Source: Laetiporus sulphureus 93-53
Lineage: Eukaryota; Basidiomycota; Agaricomycetes; Polyporales; Laetiporaceae
Length of the DNA stretch: 64,000 bases
Reading direction: 5' to 3'
NCBI RefSeq assembly: GCF_001632365.1
Contig: NW_024468518.1
Location: forward strand, 724,199-788,198
Of this stretch, positions 11,941-24,400 are shown in pieces (the stretch's first letter is position 1; each line of letters starts with the position of its first letter). A model generated the notes under the pieces. The model was not told where the DNA came from. It was given only the letters and a program-made list of their open reading frames with translations, and did not search any database. The position numbers and the translations under genes were made by a program.

Positions 11941-12940
11941 TTTGAATCCTTTTATCACAAATTGACAGTAAAGATGATAAAAAGGTTTAAACTCTTTGTA
12001 AATATTTTCATTATCTTTTAGCTCAAATTATTGATTGTTTCACCCAGTGACAGGTGACTGTATAATCATCTGCCTTAATACACTGAGTGAAGCAATCAAT
12101 ACTATACGATGAAAATAATAAAAATGTTAAAGAAAAAGTTCAAATTCTTTAACATCTTTACTATCAATTGATGAAAAATAAAGTCAAATATTTGTGACAT
12201 TTTTTCTTATAAAAGATGACAAAAATATTCAGAGAAGATTTCAGAGAAGATTGAATGAATATTTATTTTTATTTTTATTTTTATTATTTATAATCTTTTA
12301 TATAAAGTTATAATAAATGTTCTAAATGTTTTCACTCTTTATTTGTCTAGGATGATGAACATATTGCGACTGTGTCATGTGATCATATACAAAGCTAGAG
12401 CTAAGATATAAAAGTTAACACTTAGAATTACATGTTAGCACTATGCTAGTGCTATAGTTAGAAAAAAATTAGAATTCTAATGTTATCAATATACTAGTAC
12501 TAAGCTAGTACTAAGATCTGAGGGTTAGTGCTAAGGTCTGAAAATAGTACTATGCTAGCATTAAGGTGTCAGAAAGTAGTAATAAACTAGTACTATGCTG
12601 GTGATATGCCAGTGCTAAGATTTAAATGCTAGTAATACCATTTGAGCCTGAGTATTAACCTTCATATTCTATTACTGACTTAGTATAGAATGATAATAAT
12701 GTGACATGATCACAATGTATTCATTATCTTTAACAAGAAAAGAATTTAAAACTTTAAAACTTTTTTTATAACTTTTTTTGAAGATCAAAAATAATTCAAA
12801 AATAATTGCTATCATTTCCTCAAATCTCTCTCCAGTCTTTCTATCATCTCTGACAAGAAAAGATGCTCAAACTTTTTGAACTTTTTCTTCAATATCTTTG
12901 CTATCTTTCATCTCAAATTATTGATTGTTTCAACCTTGTG
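11941..12940. mobile_element. CACTA-like element copy with extra arm
   Basis: A solitary right arm ends at 12,049 ('gtttcacccagtg'). After about 30 bp a new element begins at 12,081 with CACTGAGTGAAGCAATC and ends near 12,940 with 'tgtttcaaccttgtg'. The minisatellite core lies at about 12,390-12,690 in the orientation opposite to copy 1. The flanking triplets differ, so no clear target duplication is left. Confidence 0.5.
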
Positions 12941-13615
12941 TTATAATGTGATCATGTCACATTATGATCATCTTACACTAAGTGAGTACTAGGATATAAA
13001 GGTTAATACTTAGGTGCAAATGTTAGTACTATGCTAGCACTATGTGAGTATTATGCTGGTATTAACCTTCAGATGTTGATACTAGCACAGTATTAACTCT
13101 AAAATCTTAGCACTTGCTTGATACTAGCATAGTAAGACTCCTGAGGCTTTAGTACTGGCATTCTATTAACATTTGAACCTTAGTACTGACTTAGTAGTGA
13201 CATAGTAGTGACCTTTGAGACCTTAGTGCTAGTATGATATTAGCATTATATTAACAATTGATAACTAATTAGCTTAGTATCAGCATATTGCTAATGTTAA
13301 ACATTAGTATTATTCTTCTGATCATAGTACTGGTATAGTGATAGCATATGGATCTGCATATAAACCTCCATACATTAGTAATAGATAAGTATAGGATAAC
13401 AAGAGTGACATGATCAAATATATTTATTATATTTGACAGAAAAGAATGAAAAATAACAGAAAGTAATTATTTCATCCAATCTGCTTTCAATCTTTTTATC
13501 ATTTTTAATATAAAAATGTGAAAAGTATCTTAAGTTATTTTATTAGAAATTGAAAGCGATGATGCTGAAAAGCTTCAAACATTCATTTATTATCTTTCAT
13601 GGATGAAGCAAACAA
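12941..13615. mobile_element. CACTA-like element fragment
   Basis: It starts inside an arm ('tgatcatgtcacattatgat'), has a minisatellite core at about 12,985-13,400, and ends with an arm that decays around 13,615. The outer ends are missing or too degraded to place. From 13,616 to 13,815 only AT-rich sequence is seen. Confidence 0.45.
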
Positions 13616-13815
13616 TAATTTAAGAGTGATAAATAAGAAATTATATAACATTGAAAGAATTATTGATAGTATAATAAAAAATTATCACAATCTAATTACA
13701 ATTCATCTATGATAACAATTGTGCTATCAAGTACCCTCAAAAGTATATTCAATTTAGATGATATAGTAGAGGTACTGTGAGGTATTGATTATGGAGCTAT
13801 AGGCTTTATTCTGAA

Positions 13816-14964
13816 CATCAGGTGAAGCAATTAATAACTAAAAATGAAAGATAACAAATACATTAAAGAAAAAGTTCAGATTTTTCAGCATATTTACTGT
13901 TAATTTGTTCAAAATGTTTTTAACACCTTTTTCTGTCAGAGATGTTCAAAAGATTAAAAAAGAGATTAAATGTAATATTAGCAATTGTTTTTATTATTTT
14001 ATAATCTTTTATACAAAATTGAGATAAAACATTTTAGATTCTTTTTGATTCTTTTCTTGTTGAAGATGATGAATATATTGTGACCATGTCACATCATTAT
14101 CATTCTACACTAAACCAGTGCTAGAATATGAAGGTTAATACTCAGGTTCAAATCTTAGTGCCAATGTTTAAATCTTAGCACTGATACAGTACTAACCTTC
14201 AGACCTTAGTACTAGCTTGATACTAGCATAGCACTAGTGTAGTATTAAACATTTGCACCTTAGTACTAACATAGTATCATGGCAGACATGACACAGTTTA
14301 TCAATGTGGAAAATTGTGTGAGAATGTCAGCTGATGTTTTACATTTATGACAAAGCTTTGTCAATTTAGCATTTAAACAGCAAATAGTGCACATTCACAG
14401 CCAAAGTGAAACATTTTCAACATGAAATGCCATAGTTGCAAATGTTTGTCACATGTGTAAGAAATCAGTCAACATTCACACACAATTCCTCACATTAATA
14501 AATCACATTATGTCTGCCGTGTATTAGCATATAACTAACATTTAGATCTTGTAGATCTTAATACTAGCTTTATACTTGTACAGCATAGCATAATACTAAC
14601 CTTCAGACCTTAGTACTAGCATATCGCTAGCATTAGAATCTTGGTATCATCCTCCTAATCATAGTATAGTACCAATATATAAATCTGAGTATTAATCTTC
14701 ATATCTTAGTGGTAGCTTAGTATATGATAACAAAGATGTGACACAGTCACAATATATTCATCATCTTTAATAATAAAAAAAGTAAAGAAGATTCAAAAAC
14801 ATTCATCAAAACCTTATCTAAAAAATTATATAATGATTGGAAAAATAATTATTAATAAATAATCTTATTAACAAATTAACAGTGAATATGCTTAAATATT
14901 TTAAACCTTTTCTTCAATACCTTTATCATCTTTCATCTTAAAATACTGATTAATTCATCTAGTG
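13816..14964. mobile_element. CACTA-like element with nested insertion
   Basis: The left end 'catcaggtgaagcaatt' and right end 'ttcatctagtg' match the family termini. The minisatellite core is split by the 244-bp inverted-repeat element at 14,278-14,521, so that insertion is younger. Arms and core otherwise follow the layout of the copy at 1,657-2,943. Confidence 0.5.
14278..14521. mobile_element. 244-bp MITE with TAT target duplication
   Basis: The ends are CATGGCAGACAT and, on the other strand, CACGGCAGACAT. The element is flanked by TAT on both sides (14,275-14,277 and 14,522-14,524). It interrupts a minisatellite array, which resumes right after the duplication. The ends resemble those of the larger element at 16,466-17,151 (CACCGCAGACAT), and both contain 'catagttgcaaatg', so they belong to one family. 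CAC ends with 3-bp duplications fit a CACTA-type transposase, but no protein is present. Confidence 0.75.
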
Positions 14965-16465
14965 AGATTCTAAGTAAAACATGCTCATATTGTGTGTTTA
15001 TTATAAGAATGTCAAAATTAATTTTATACATAAGCATGTTATGCAATTACAATGAGAACTCAGAATATAAAAATGCATGACATGTTATTATAATTTATTA
15101 TTATGTTAAAAGGGGTGCAGAACCTACACAGTCCTCTTAAGATGCAGAGAAATGGATGATCAGCTGCTATAGAGTCTGGCTTGACTCTTCAGTATCCTGC
15201 TTGAGTTACACATCATGCATTGTATTATAATTATTGCATGTGTTAGTGTTTAATTTTAAGAAGTCTAACTTAAGCTTGATTTTCAGTGATGACAGTAATA
15301 TTCAACCTTTTGTGTCGAGGAAAAGCAACATCTTAGACATATCACTCTTTAATGAGTTTTCTTCTGATGCTAAAGATTTGCAGTGACATCATTTATTTTG
15401 TTAACTTTAGGCACAACCCTGACATGATCGTCTGACTGATGTGTGATGTCATTATCTTCAATAACTTTCAAACTGCAGTCAATTACTGACATTGAGCAGT
15501 ATATTCAGCTTTATCTAGTGATACAGATGTAAATTTTATAATTGCTTTACAAAATGTTGAGAGCTCAAATGGCCCTTTTATAGCATGACCTGAGATAACT
15601 ACATTTAATGTCACTTATAATAAGCTGATTGGATTTTTTTTGAAAAGAGTGACACTCATTTTTTGCAGAATCTGTTATTCTTGTCACATTTCTTTTTGAT
15701 CTTAGAGCATATGAAGCTATACTAAAGTTAAAACATCTTTTTCTTCAAATATATAAATCTAGCAACTATGTGCATTTTATAAAAAATTTAACATATTCAA
15801 TAACTGGCATTTTCTTTATTTTGAAGTCCTCTTTAGACTGAATAATTTAAATGAAATTAATATTGCACACTTTAAGAGATTTTAGAAGATACTCATATCA
15901 TATTTTGTAATATTTCTAATACTGCTGCCTCTCTTTCTCAATAATCATGCCATGATCATTGCTGATAAGCATGCAGTAACCTTAGCAAGTATAGTATCAT
16001 TTAAAGGTGAGCTCTAAGTTCTGTAGCTGCTTACTGTGTGATCATAGTCTGAGACATAAATGTGAACTCATTCATAGTTCAAGAATAAGTTGAGACTTTT
16101 AAAGTCAGATGACTCCTTCACAATTGATGTGACATGTAGTGAAGTGGCATCTGTCATATATAATAAGTAATTATAAATGTCCTTGTATTTTCATCTGAAA
16201 ATATTTTCAATTCTCTTATCTGAAATTATGATATAGCCTTGCACATCTGCGATTGAAACTTGCTGATGTATAATTGGCCTACTGTTACACTGTATGCTAT
16301 GCACGAAAAGATTATCTATTCTAAGGTTCATTTCAGGTGTATGTAGATGAGATGAGCAATAAGTTTTCTGTCAATCTGTCACAGTATTTCTTTATTACAT
16401 GTCCTCACATGACATCTCACACACCACAAGGCATCACGTGCTTCACCTGAATCCCACACCACAGA
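14965..16465. other. AT-rich stretch, possible copia relic
   Basis: No intact frame. On the minus strand near 15,500-15,600 a peptide with 'SVSLDKAEYTA' vaguely recalls the 'SLSTAEAEY.A' segment of Ty1/copia RNase H, but neighbouring motifs are not recognisable. I would not call it a retrotransposon on this alone. Confidence 0.25.
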
Positions 16466-17151
16466 CACCGCAGACATGATGGCATTTGCAACTATGGCAT
16501 ATGCTGAGTTAGTCTTTTGCCGTTGTAAGTGATATTTGCAATGGTGTCATTTCGTATCTCAGATTGTGAAAATGCAACAGGTTATTCAGTGATCACAGAT
16601 TAGTTACAAACATTTTAAGATATGCAAGCATTGTGCATATTTAAACAATATGTCAAAATTTAGCACTGTAAAATTTGAGTTGCAAATTATACGTATTAGA
16701 TGACATTTGCAAGTCCGGCAGATGAAGATGCAAAGGGTAGATTCAGTCAAGGAGGTCTATATTCAACATTAGAATCAATACATCTCACACCTTGTACCAG
16801 ACTGAAGTGATGGTGTTGCATGTGTTCATGTAAATTTCTGCTACGGAATGTTGAATATAGGCCTCCTTGACTGAATCTACCCTTTGCATCTTCATCTGTC
16901 GGACTTGCAAATGTCATCTAATATGTATAATTTGCAACTCAAATTTCATGATGCTAAATTTTGACATATTGTTCAAATATGCATGATGCTTGCATATTCC
17001 AAAAGTTTTCAAACTAATCTGTGATCACTGAATAACCTGTTGCATTTTCACAATCTGAGATACAAAATGACACTGTTGCAAATATCACTTACAAAGGCAA
17101 AAGACTGACTCAGCATATACCATAGTTGCAAATGCCATCATGTCTGCGGTG
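16466..17151. mobile_element. 686-bp fold-back element, AGA duplication
   Basis: Two arms of about 305 bp (roughly 16,466-16,772 and 16,848-17,151) are reverse complements with few mismatches, separated by a loop of about 75 bp. The ends read CACCGCAGACATGATGGC on each strand. The trinucleotide AGA flanks both sides (16,463-16,465 and 17,152-17,154). The high arm identity, in a region where other repeats are badly decayed, suggests recent insertion or arm conversion. No coding sequence is present, so it would need a transposase from elsewhere. Confidence 0.85.
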
Positions 17152-17154
17152 AGA

Positions 17155-17760
17155 TGTGTAGAGGTCAAGTGATAGTCTACACCACATATTTAGGTCTGGA
17201 TCTTTTGATGATAAGATCAGACTGGTCTATTCCAGGAATACAATAGTGATGCCCATTTGGGAACAAAGAGAACAAGGACTATTGTTGAAGATCATCTTAG
17301 CAATCTGCTAACAGTTTAGCCATTGTCACGATGAGAAAGATCATCTCACCATTGTTATGGATGAAGACTGATCTTCTCACTTATTGTTCTAGTTTAAGAC
17401 AGATCGTCTCACCTATTGTTTCACATATAGTTTAGTTGCCTATGATACATAGATAGTCAATTCACCTTATAGTAGTGGTTATGTAATTGGGCCCCCTGTA
17501 TGTGTATATAAGACAAGCCATATAAAGGATGAAACTTCAGATTGTTTCTCCTCGTCTACCATAGTAGTCACTTTACTGAGCCTAACCAGCTCCATTATAT
17601 CTTTATCACCTTTTCAAGCATGCTCTATATCAGTGAGTCACTTGTTGGCTTAACAGCCAGCTAGGGTATCAGGGGAATAAGGCAGCACTTCACAGTGACT
17701 GACTTTTTTGGTCTCTTTGATCTTTTGCCCAGCTAGCGCTGTGACACAATCATTGAATAT
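17155..17760 (+). repeat. Possible solo LTR or promoter-bearing repeat
   Basis: It contains a TATA-like 'tgtatataagac' at about 17,500. Upstream of this (17,290-17,430) a motif like 'agatcNtctcacctattgtt' recurs three to four times. A segment beginning 'tgttgaagatcatctta' could be an LTR 5' end (TG start), but no matching CA end with target duplication was fixed. Tentative. Confidence 0.3.
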
Positions 17761-19230
17761 CAGAAAATAAAACTATTATGCCTCTAGATCTTGCAATGTT
17801 CAAGAAGTAAATACTTATTGATAAGAACATGTCATGACATGTTCACTGCAAATTATAGACAAAAGTCAGCATGCACATTAAAGCTCTCAGCTAATGGTTT
17901 ACGCACATCAGAGCTGAACTTTAAATAATGGTTGAGCTTGCTCAAGGACATTAGGATGGAAAGTGCATTGTATTTTCCTTTCAATGCCAAGTCAACACTT
18001 GGCAGTAAGTCAAAGATTAGATAAAAATTAACCTTGATAATTGATATTAGAGATGATCAGCTGATGCCTCTCAGGTTGTTGCTGTCTAGCCAAATACTCA
18101 TGTGCATCTGCATGTATGTATATATATAGGGCATGGTGTGCAGTGTGTTCTGTCATTTTTTTCTTTCTCATTGAGACCAAGGTGATGATTTGACAGTCAC
18201 AGAGGGGCATCAGCCCATGAACTATGACAAGTACTAAGGTCTAAAGGCTATGTTATACTAGGTCTAAAGATCAGCACTAGGGTCCAAATATTCACACTAT
18301 GCTATACTAAGCTAGTACTAATAGATCTTAGTACAAGCCCTTTAACTTTCTCTCAATGCCACTACCTCACTTATGTCATTCTATTCCCCTCTTTTTACCA
18401 CCACCACTATTTGTGCACCTTTCAGTGTTTCAGCATAAACTGCATTTAGTTACCAGTACTTGACATCAGATATACTGTAAATGTGCAAAAAATGAGATCA
18501 TCTAATCACAAAAGCTTAAGGACAGTAATGTCAGTTGAACAATTTTTGCAATTGATGTTGGCTATTTCATCAGAACAATGATGAAACAATGGTGCTTTGC
18601 AACAGCCTCCATCAACACTGCAGGATACAAATGACTTAAGGTCTATTTCAAGACCAAGCATAATAGTAGCAGCATATACATAAGATCCATCTCTCAATTC
18701 TTTTTGATACTCATGACTGACAAAAGTGTTTGTCACATCTAAAGACTGATTTACAAGTCTGTCTTTTTCCAAACCATTGATCTCTGCATGCAAAGCAATG
18801 GCCCTCTTAATAAAGCTATGGCATATTTGTCTCTTATCTTTGTCAAGGTGTATTTATGGGTTACAATATGTTTTTCTTCTAGATCTGATATTCAACGAGG
18901 AATTGTACAGATAACACATGCTTAGTGTAAATATCCACCTGCTGAAGTAGACATGTCCCTGTATGACCGGTCGACCCATAGAGCTGCTAAGGGGTTTAGG
19001 CAGCTGAGACATGCAAGAAAGCAGGCGAAGATCATGATCAGGCTGTTGAACAATACCACAGACAGTGACAAGGAAAAGGCAGGGAAAGGCTGATGAGGTG
19101 GCATACTGCATGCAGCAATAAAAGGCATCAATTACCTTTCGTCCGATCCAACCTCTGTCCGTCATTGCCCATATGGGCAAGCTTGTCAACTTCCTGCACA
19201 TGAGAAATTGCTGCCCAAAACACACATTGA
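17761..19230. other. AT-rich stretch, no gene recognised
   Basis: It contains a short minisatellite tract at about 18,230-18,345. Minus-strand open frames at 18,506-18,793 and 18,854-19,234 have no recognisable motif and no convincing splice partners. The second ends against the stop codon of the E2 gene. Confidence 0.45.
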
Positions 19231-20948
19231 TCATACAGAATCTGCAATCAAGCGCTGCGGCTGCTCAATCCATATCCTCCACAGCTCCATAAAACCGATG
19301 AGCTCAGCGCCTTCCACTACCCGATGATCCGCGCTCCAGCTAATGCGCACCTTGAGCCTTCTCGCGCCTTTGCCGTCCTCTCCATTCACATCCCACACCC
19401 ACTTCGCCCGCCCGACAGCTACGATTGCTACGCCGCCACTTGGCACGAGCACGGGGGACGCAGAGTCGACATCACCTACTCCGCCGACATTGGAGATAGT
19501 GATTGTCCCTCCACGCTTGGGCATCTCAGCCGACGTGAGTGCGCATGGCACTTGACGCCCGAGATGCGCGAAATGCTTGAGCACTGAGGCGATCTCGTAG
19601 ACGGTGCGTGTATTAACATGCTGAATAGTTGGTGTGTAGAGACCGGTCGGTGTGGATAGCGCGATGCTGATATCGGCGTGCGGGCGGATGGTTAAGGTGG
19701 GCTTGTCAGCTGCTGAAGAATTCGGTTGAGAGGTAAGAGACGAGCGAAAGAGCGGCCACTCCGCCATAGCCTTCGAGAGTGTCTTCATCAGGAATGGTAA
19801 ATAGGTAAGACGAGTATAACGCGCAAACTCTGGGATCGCTGGAGGATCGGGAGGCGGGTAGAACGATGCTGGCGAGACAACAGGCACTGGCGAGTGGCTC
19901 TGTGGCTTCTGTAGATAATGCTTGGGTATATGAGAATTGAGCATGGGAAGGAAGTCGTGTAGGGTCGTTAGGTCAAACGTGCTCGTGCACCTATACACCG
20001 TGTTCGACGAAAGACCACTGTTAACAAGACGGAACTCACCCGAACTGCGGAATCTCCAGACTCTGTTGACCTGAATGAGCTTAAATGTCACCGTTCCGAG
20101 GAACTGAACTGACTTTCGTCATTGCTTTCCACATGTTCAATCTCGTGCGGCCCAGCTCGATGGTGATCTCAGCATCTGAAGCGAGACTGGCGGCAGCTGT
20201 CTCCACCTCCGAGGCTTTCGACGCAGATCCTGCCAGATAAGCTTCGACGTCCTGCTTCTCTATTCTACCACCCTTTCCACTGCCTGGAACCAAGAGCGTC
20301 AAGTCTACGTCTCTCTGACGAGCAAAGTAACGGATTGAAGGAGTAGCTAATACGTCTTTGCCGGATGGTTGAGAGGTTTCAGACGACTCGCTAGAATATC
20401 TGGGATCTAATGGATGCGGCCGCGACTTTGGAACCGCACGTTTGACTTCTCCCTTTATGCTTCCGTCCCGGATGATCGAAGTGGAAGGCTGTTCCTGAGG
20501 CGGCGGCGTAGCACTCTCCAGGGTCGCCAAGGGAGCAGAGCCAGAGTGTGCAGCGTCAGATCCGCTCTCTTCCACCTCGATGATACAGAGCCCTGCACCG
20601 ACTTTCGCGACGTCACCTTCATTGACAAGGATGTCTCTGACAACGCCGTCAAACGGGCTGGTAATCTCCACGCTGGCTTTGTCGCTCTGGACCTCACAAA
20701 GAGGATCGAAGACCTGGACTGAGCTGGCAGGCTTCACGTTCCTGATAGCAGGTTCCTCGCGACAGTGAGAGAAACATAGATGAGGAGAAAAATCGGACGG
20801 ACCATTTAATGACCTCGCATTCGGTGATGCCCTCGCCAATGTCGGCCAGCTTGAACTCCTTGAGCTTGCGAGCCGTGGAGGGAAGCGAGACGCGCAGGTA
20901 ACGAGCCCGAACGCGAGCGACGGGGAACAAGACGCGACGAAGCAGCAT
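19231..20948 (-). CDS. Branched-chain 2-oxoacid dehydrogenase E2
   Basis: This dihydrolipoamide acyltransferase is the core of the mitochondrial branched-chain 2-oxoacid dehydrogenase complex, which breaks down Val, Leu and Ile. Four exons: 20,948-20,803, 20,741-20,114, 20,062-20,040 (23 nt) and 19,990-19,231; 518 residues. An Arg-rich start resembles a mitochondrial presequence. Then come the typical LADIGEGITECEVIKW lipoyl-domain opening, lipoyl Lys about residue 70 in VQSDKASVEI, an E3-binding domain (TPSIRYFARQ...GGRIEKQDVEAYL) and the acyltransferase domain. The 23-nt exon is required to encode the conserved KSLEIPQFG. In the active site His488 is present, but the usual HxxxDG reads HRVVEG, so Asp is replaced by Glu. 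The gene is divergent from dhc1 and borders the repeat island. Confidence 0.93.
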
Positions 20949-21401
20949 TTTGGGGGGGGGTAATGAGCGGTAGACTAGAGGTTGGGAGGGATCCATATTT
21001 AATCGAGTGCGTGATTGAGGGCGACAGGCCAATTGGGCAGTACTTGTGACCTGGGATAAGCGCTCGTCTACGTGAACGCAACGCGACGCGTCGAGCTAGC
21101 ATTCCGTCCAATATTCATCCTTTCTGCCTGTTCCGGGGCAGCCACGACCTGACGTCCTCCACTCGCGTCTTTCCGCTGCGCACCTCGCTATATCATCGCT
21201 TAGGACGCCTGCTTGTGCAGTGTCGATATAAGTGAGTGGCAAAAGTTCGTCAATCACCACCTCTGTTACGATCTAACGTGCATTCGTTGCAGCCCTCTCG
21301 CGTGCATTCTCCTGGGCAAGTGGCAATTCTTCAAGGCCATCATTTAATCCACCTTTGGCTAGTCGCAGAGCTCCATCTTCTCGGAACGATTGTCTCTAGC
21401 C
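20949..21401. promoter_or_regulatory. Divergent promoter, E2 and dhc1
   Basis: 452 bp between two start codons on opposite strands. CpG-rich, with no unambiguous TATA box. Beyond position I see no specific regulatory site. Confidence 0.5.
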
Positions 21402-24400
21402 ATGGCTGCTGTCGAGCCTGCAATACCTCTGGCTAATGGTACCGCGCATGTCAATGGTAATGGCGTTGCGAATGATGGGCTTTCCGAACCTGCTCTACCT
21501 TTCGATGCTTCTGTATTCCGATCGTATCTACTTGCGCTCCTGCCACCCGTAGTGGGGGCATACCTGGAAGAGCTGGACTCTCTGTTTGACAAGGATTTCG
21601 ACGAACGCGTCTCGCGATTCGGAGAGGAAGGTGGAGGAGTGATCTATGTTGTCAAGAAGAAGGACGAGGACGAAGGTGAGCATCCTTTCTCGGAGTGTAG
21701 TTCTCCGTTGACGTCCAAACATAGCAGATGATGCCCCGCCTACATATACATATAAGCTGACCTCGCAGCTAACCTATGACCCTTCCCACGTAACCACCCT
21801 TGCCATCATCAAGCGCGGTCCCACATTAGACACGGCGACTCCCCTAGCTACGCAGCTGCACATCCTAAATCTCTTCGGAGGAGACGAAACACCGTACGAG
21901 AGTTTGCATGCCGTTGTGAGCTGTGCCGTCAAACCATGGTTCGAGGCTTTCGTAGGTGCTCGAGGAGGGAACAAAGAAGGTGACTCCAAGATGGGTAAGC
22001 AGTGTATGCCATCGATTGTGTCTGCTTGCTGACCGGTGATATCTGCAGGCATCCCCATGACGAAGAAGAAATTCGCCGAGCTTGAGCTTTCTCTACTCCA
22101 TTTGCAGCAAAACGTCGAGATCCCAGAGACCCACCTAACCATTCATCCTATAATTCAGAGAACTGTAGAGGAAGCTCGGGCAGCAGGGAGACGGCCCAGT
22201 ATTTCAGATATCCCTCCCAAGCTATTGAATGATAGCAGCTTTCTGAACACCCTGCACGGCCATGTGAACCAATGGATCAAATCCATCCAGACTGTCACCA
22301 AGCTCAATCGCGACGTATCTTCTGGGACTGCATCCCAAGAAATCAACTTCTGGTTAAGTCTCGAGAGAGCACTAGAAGGGATTGAGGCCCAGCTACGCAG
22401 CGAAGAGGTCAACATGGTGATGGATTGCTTGAGGAACGCAAAACGCTTCCACGCCACCGTTAGTTTCATCGCCGACACAGGATTGAAGGATGCTACCGAT
22501 ACAGGTGAGTCGTGCCGGATTGCTCCATTGACGTGCATTCATATCCTGCAGTGCACAAGTACAACCAGCTCATGAAAGACTTCCCGCTGAATGAGCTGCT
22601 TTCCGCCACCGATCTTGAGAAGATACAGGAAGCTCTCGTTCTGATTTTCCAGCACATCAACCGCAAGCTGAAGCTCTCGCCGTATCCCATCCGACGTGCA
22701 CTCCCGCTCGTAGAAGCCATCTCTCGCGACTTCAACGACCAGCTCCTGCGCGTTCTCACTTCACATCGCTTGCTGTATACGCCGTACGATACATTCGAGC
22801 GTCTAATGTCTCAAACCGAAGGCATATTCCGTACCTGGACTGACAACATGAAGGAATTTACCAACGTCGCCCGTGAGGTCACCCGCAAGCGGTCGGAGAA
22901 GTTCATCCCCATCAAGATCGCCGCAGCCCATGCTAAGCTGCAGGAGCGCATCAACTACCTACGGAACTGGCGAAAACAGCATGAACAGCTTGCCGCGATG
23001 ACTGCACCCACCAAAGGCCTCAGCGGAGTCGGCGTTGAGATTGGAGGCATCGATATGGAGGCGGAGGTGAAGGAGGCGTATGAGGTCATCAAACGCATCG
23101 ACGTGCTGGACGTCTCGACCGGTAAGCATACACATCCTGTGTTGCTTTGTCTGGATTCTAAATCGGTCTAGAGGGAAACGAGATCTGGGTGGCTGCGGAG
23201 AACGCCTACAATGAGCGCGTGGCTCGAGTAGAAAACCAGATCATCGCGCGCCTGCGAGACCGACTTGGTACTGCACGGAATGCAAACGAGATGTTCCGTG
23301 TCTTCTCCAAGTTCAATGCACTGTTTGTCCGGCCAAAGGTAGGTGCAGTAGCATCAGATTCATATGTCAACTAAGTACTGTCGATTGCCAGATTCGTGGA
23401 GCTATTCAAGAGTATCAAACACAGCTTATCGACTCAGTGAAGGAAGATATTAAGAAGCTACACGATAAAGTGGGTTGTGCCTCAGGTGTAACTGCCCGGT
23501 GATGTTAACCTTCTCTGCAGTTCAAGACGCAATACAGGTCCTCCGAGGCCTATCACATGTCCCAAATGCGTGACCTGCCGCCGATTTCTGGCGCCATCAT
23601 CTGGGCGCGTCAAATTGACCGACAGTTACAGGCGTACATGAAACGCGTTGAGGACGTTCTTGGTAAGGGATGGGAACTGTACGCCGAAGGACAAAAGCTT
23701 CAGTCAGAAAGTACTGCCTTCCGCAAGAAGCTAGATACTCGACCAGTGTACGAGGCATGGCTACACGACATCAACCGCCGAGATATGGGCGTAAACGGGC
23801 GGCTATTCGAGATTGTCCGGTTACGCGGAGGGAGCTTCCAGCTGGCCGTCAACTTCGACCCACAGATCATCACCCTGTTCAAGGAGGTCAGGAATCTGCT
23901 ATGGCAAAATTTTCAGGTCCCACATGCCATTACGAATATGGCGAAGGACGCTAAGCGAGTCTATCCCCATGCCGTCAGCCTCATGGAGACTGTACGTACC
24001 TATGGACAGACCCTCGACCTCATTGAGAACAACAAGGGGATAGAGTGGCTGGTTGCAGAATATCGGAATGAGGCGCAACGCATGGTCACTCGCGGTAGGC
24101 GATAATCGACAGCGATTAGGATGTCTCGACTAATCATGAATATAGGCATGAACATCAGATGGGATCACTTCGTAAATCAGTATGATACAGCTCGATACGT
24201 CTCGGGCGGTGATCCCCGCGACAATCGCCACATCCAGTTCGTTCAGGAGTTCGCTAGTGTGGTGTCGATCTTGCAGGTCTGCTCTCACCCTTGCCAGTGT
24301 CAGCTTCGTTCGCTGAAGCACAAAACTAGGACAAGACGAACAACGTAATCGACCTATACAAAGACATTGCTCGTTCCGTAGAAGAGCTTTCTACTTGTCC

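Larger units (their letters stand above)
1..19230. other. AT-rich, CpG-depleted repeat island
   Basis: By eye this stretch is strongly AT-rich and CG dinucleotides are rare, whereas TG and CA are common. From about 19.23 kb onward CG is frequent. No intact gene was found; open frames are short and without recognisable domains. The content is inverted-repeat elements, degenerate minisatellite arrays, duplicated blocks and decayed coding sequence, each listed separately. The pattern fits methylated, deaminated heterochromatin such as a transposon island or a (peri)centromeric or subtelomeric block. That is an inference from composition, and no telomere repeat is visible. The border coincides with the stop codon of the E2 gene. 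Confidence 0.85.
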
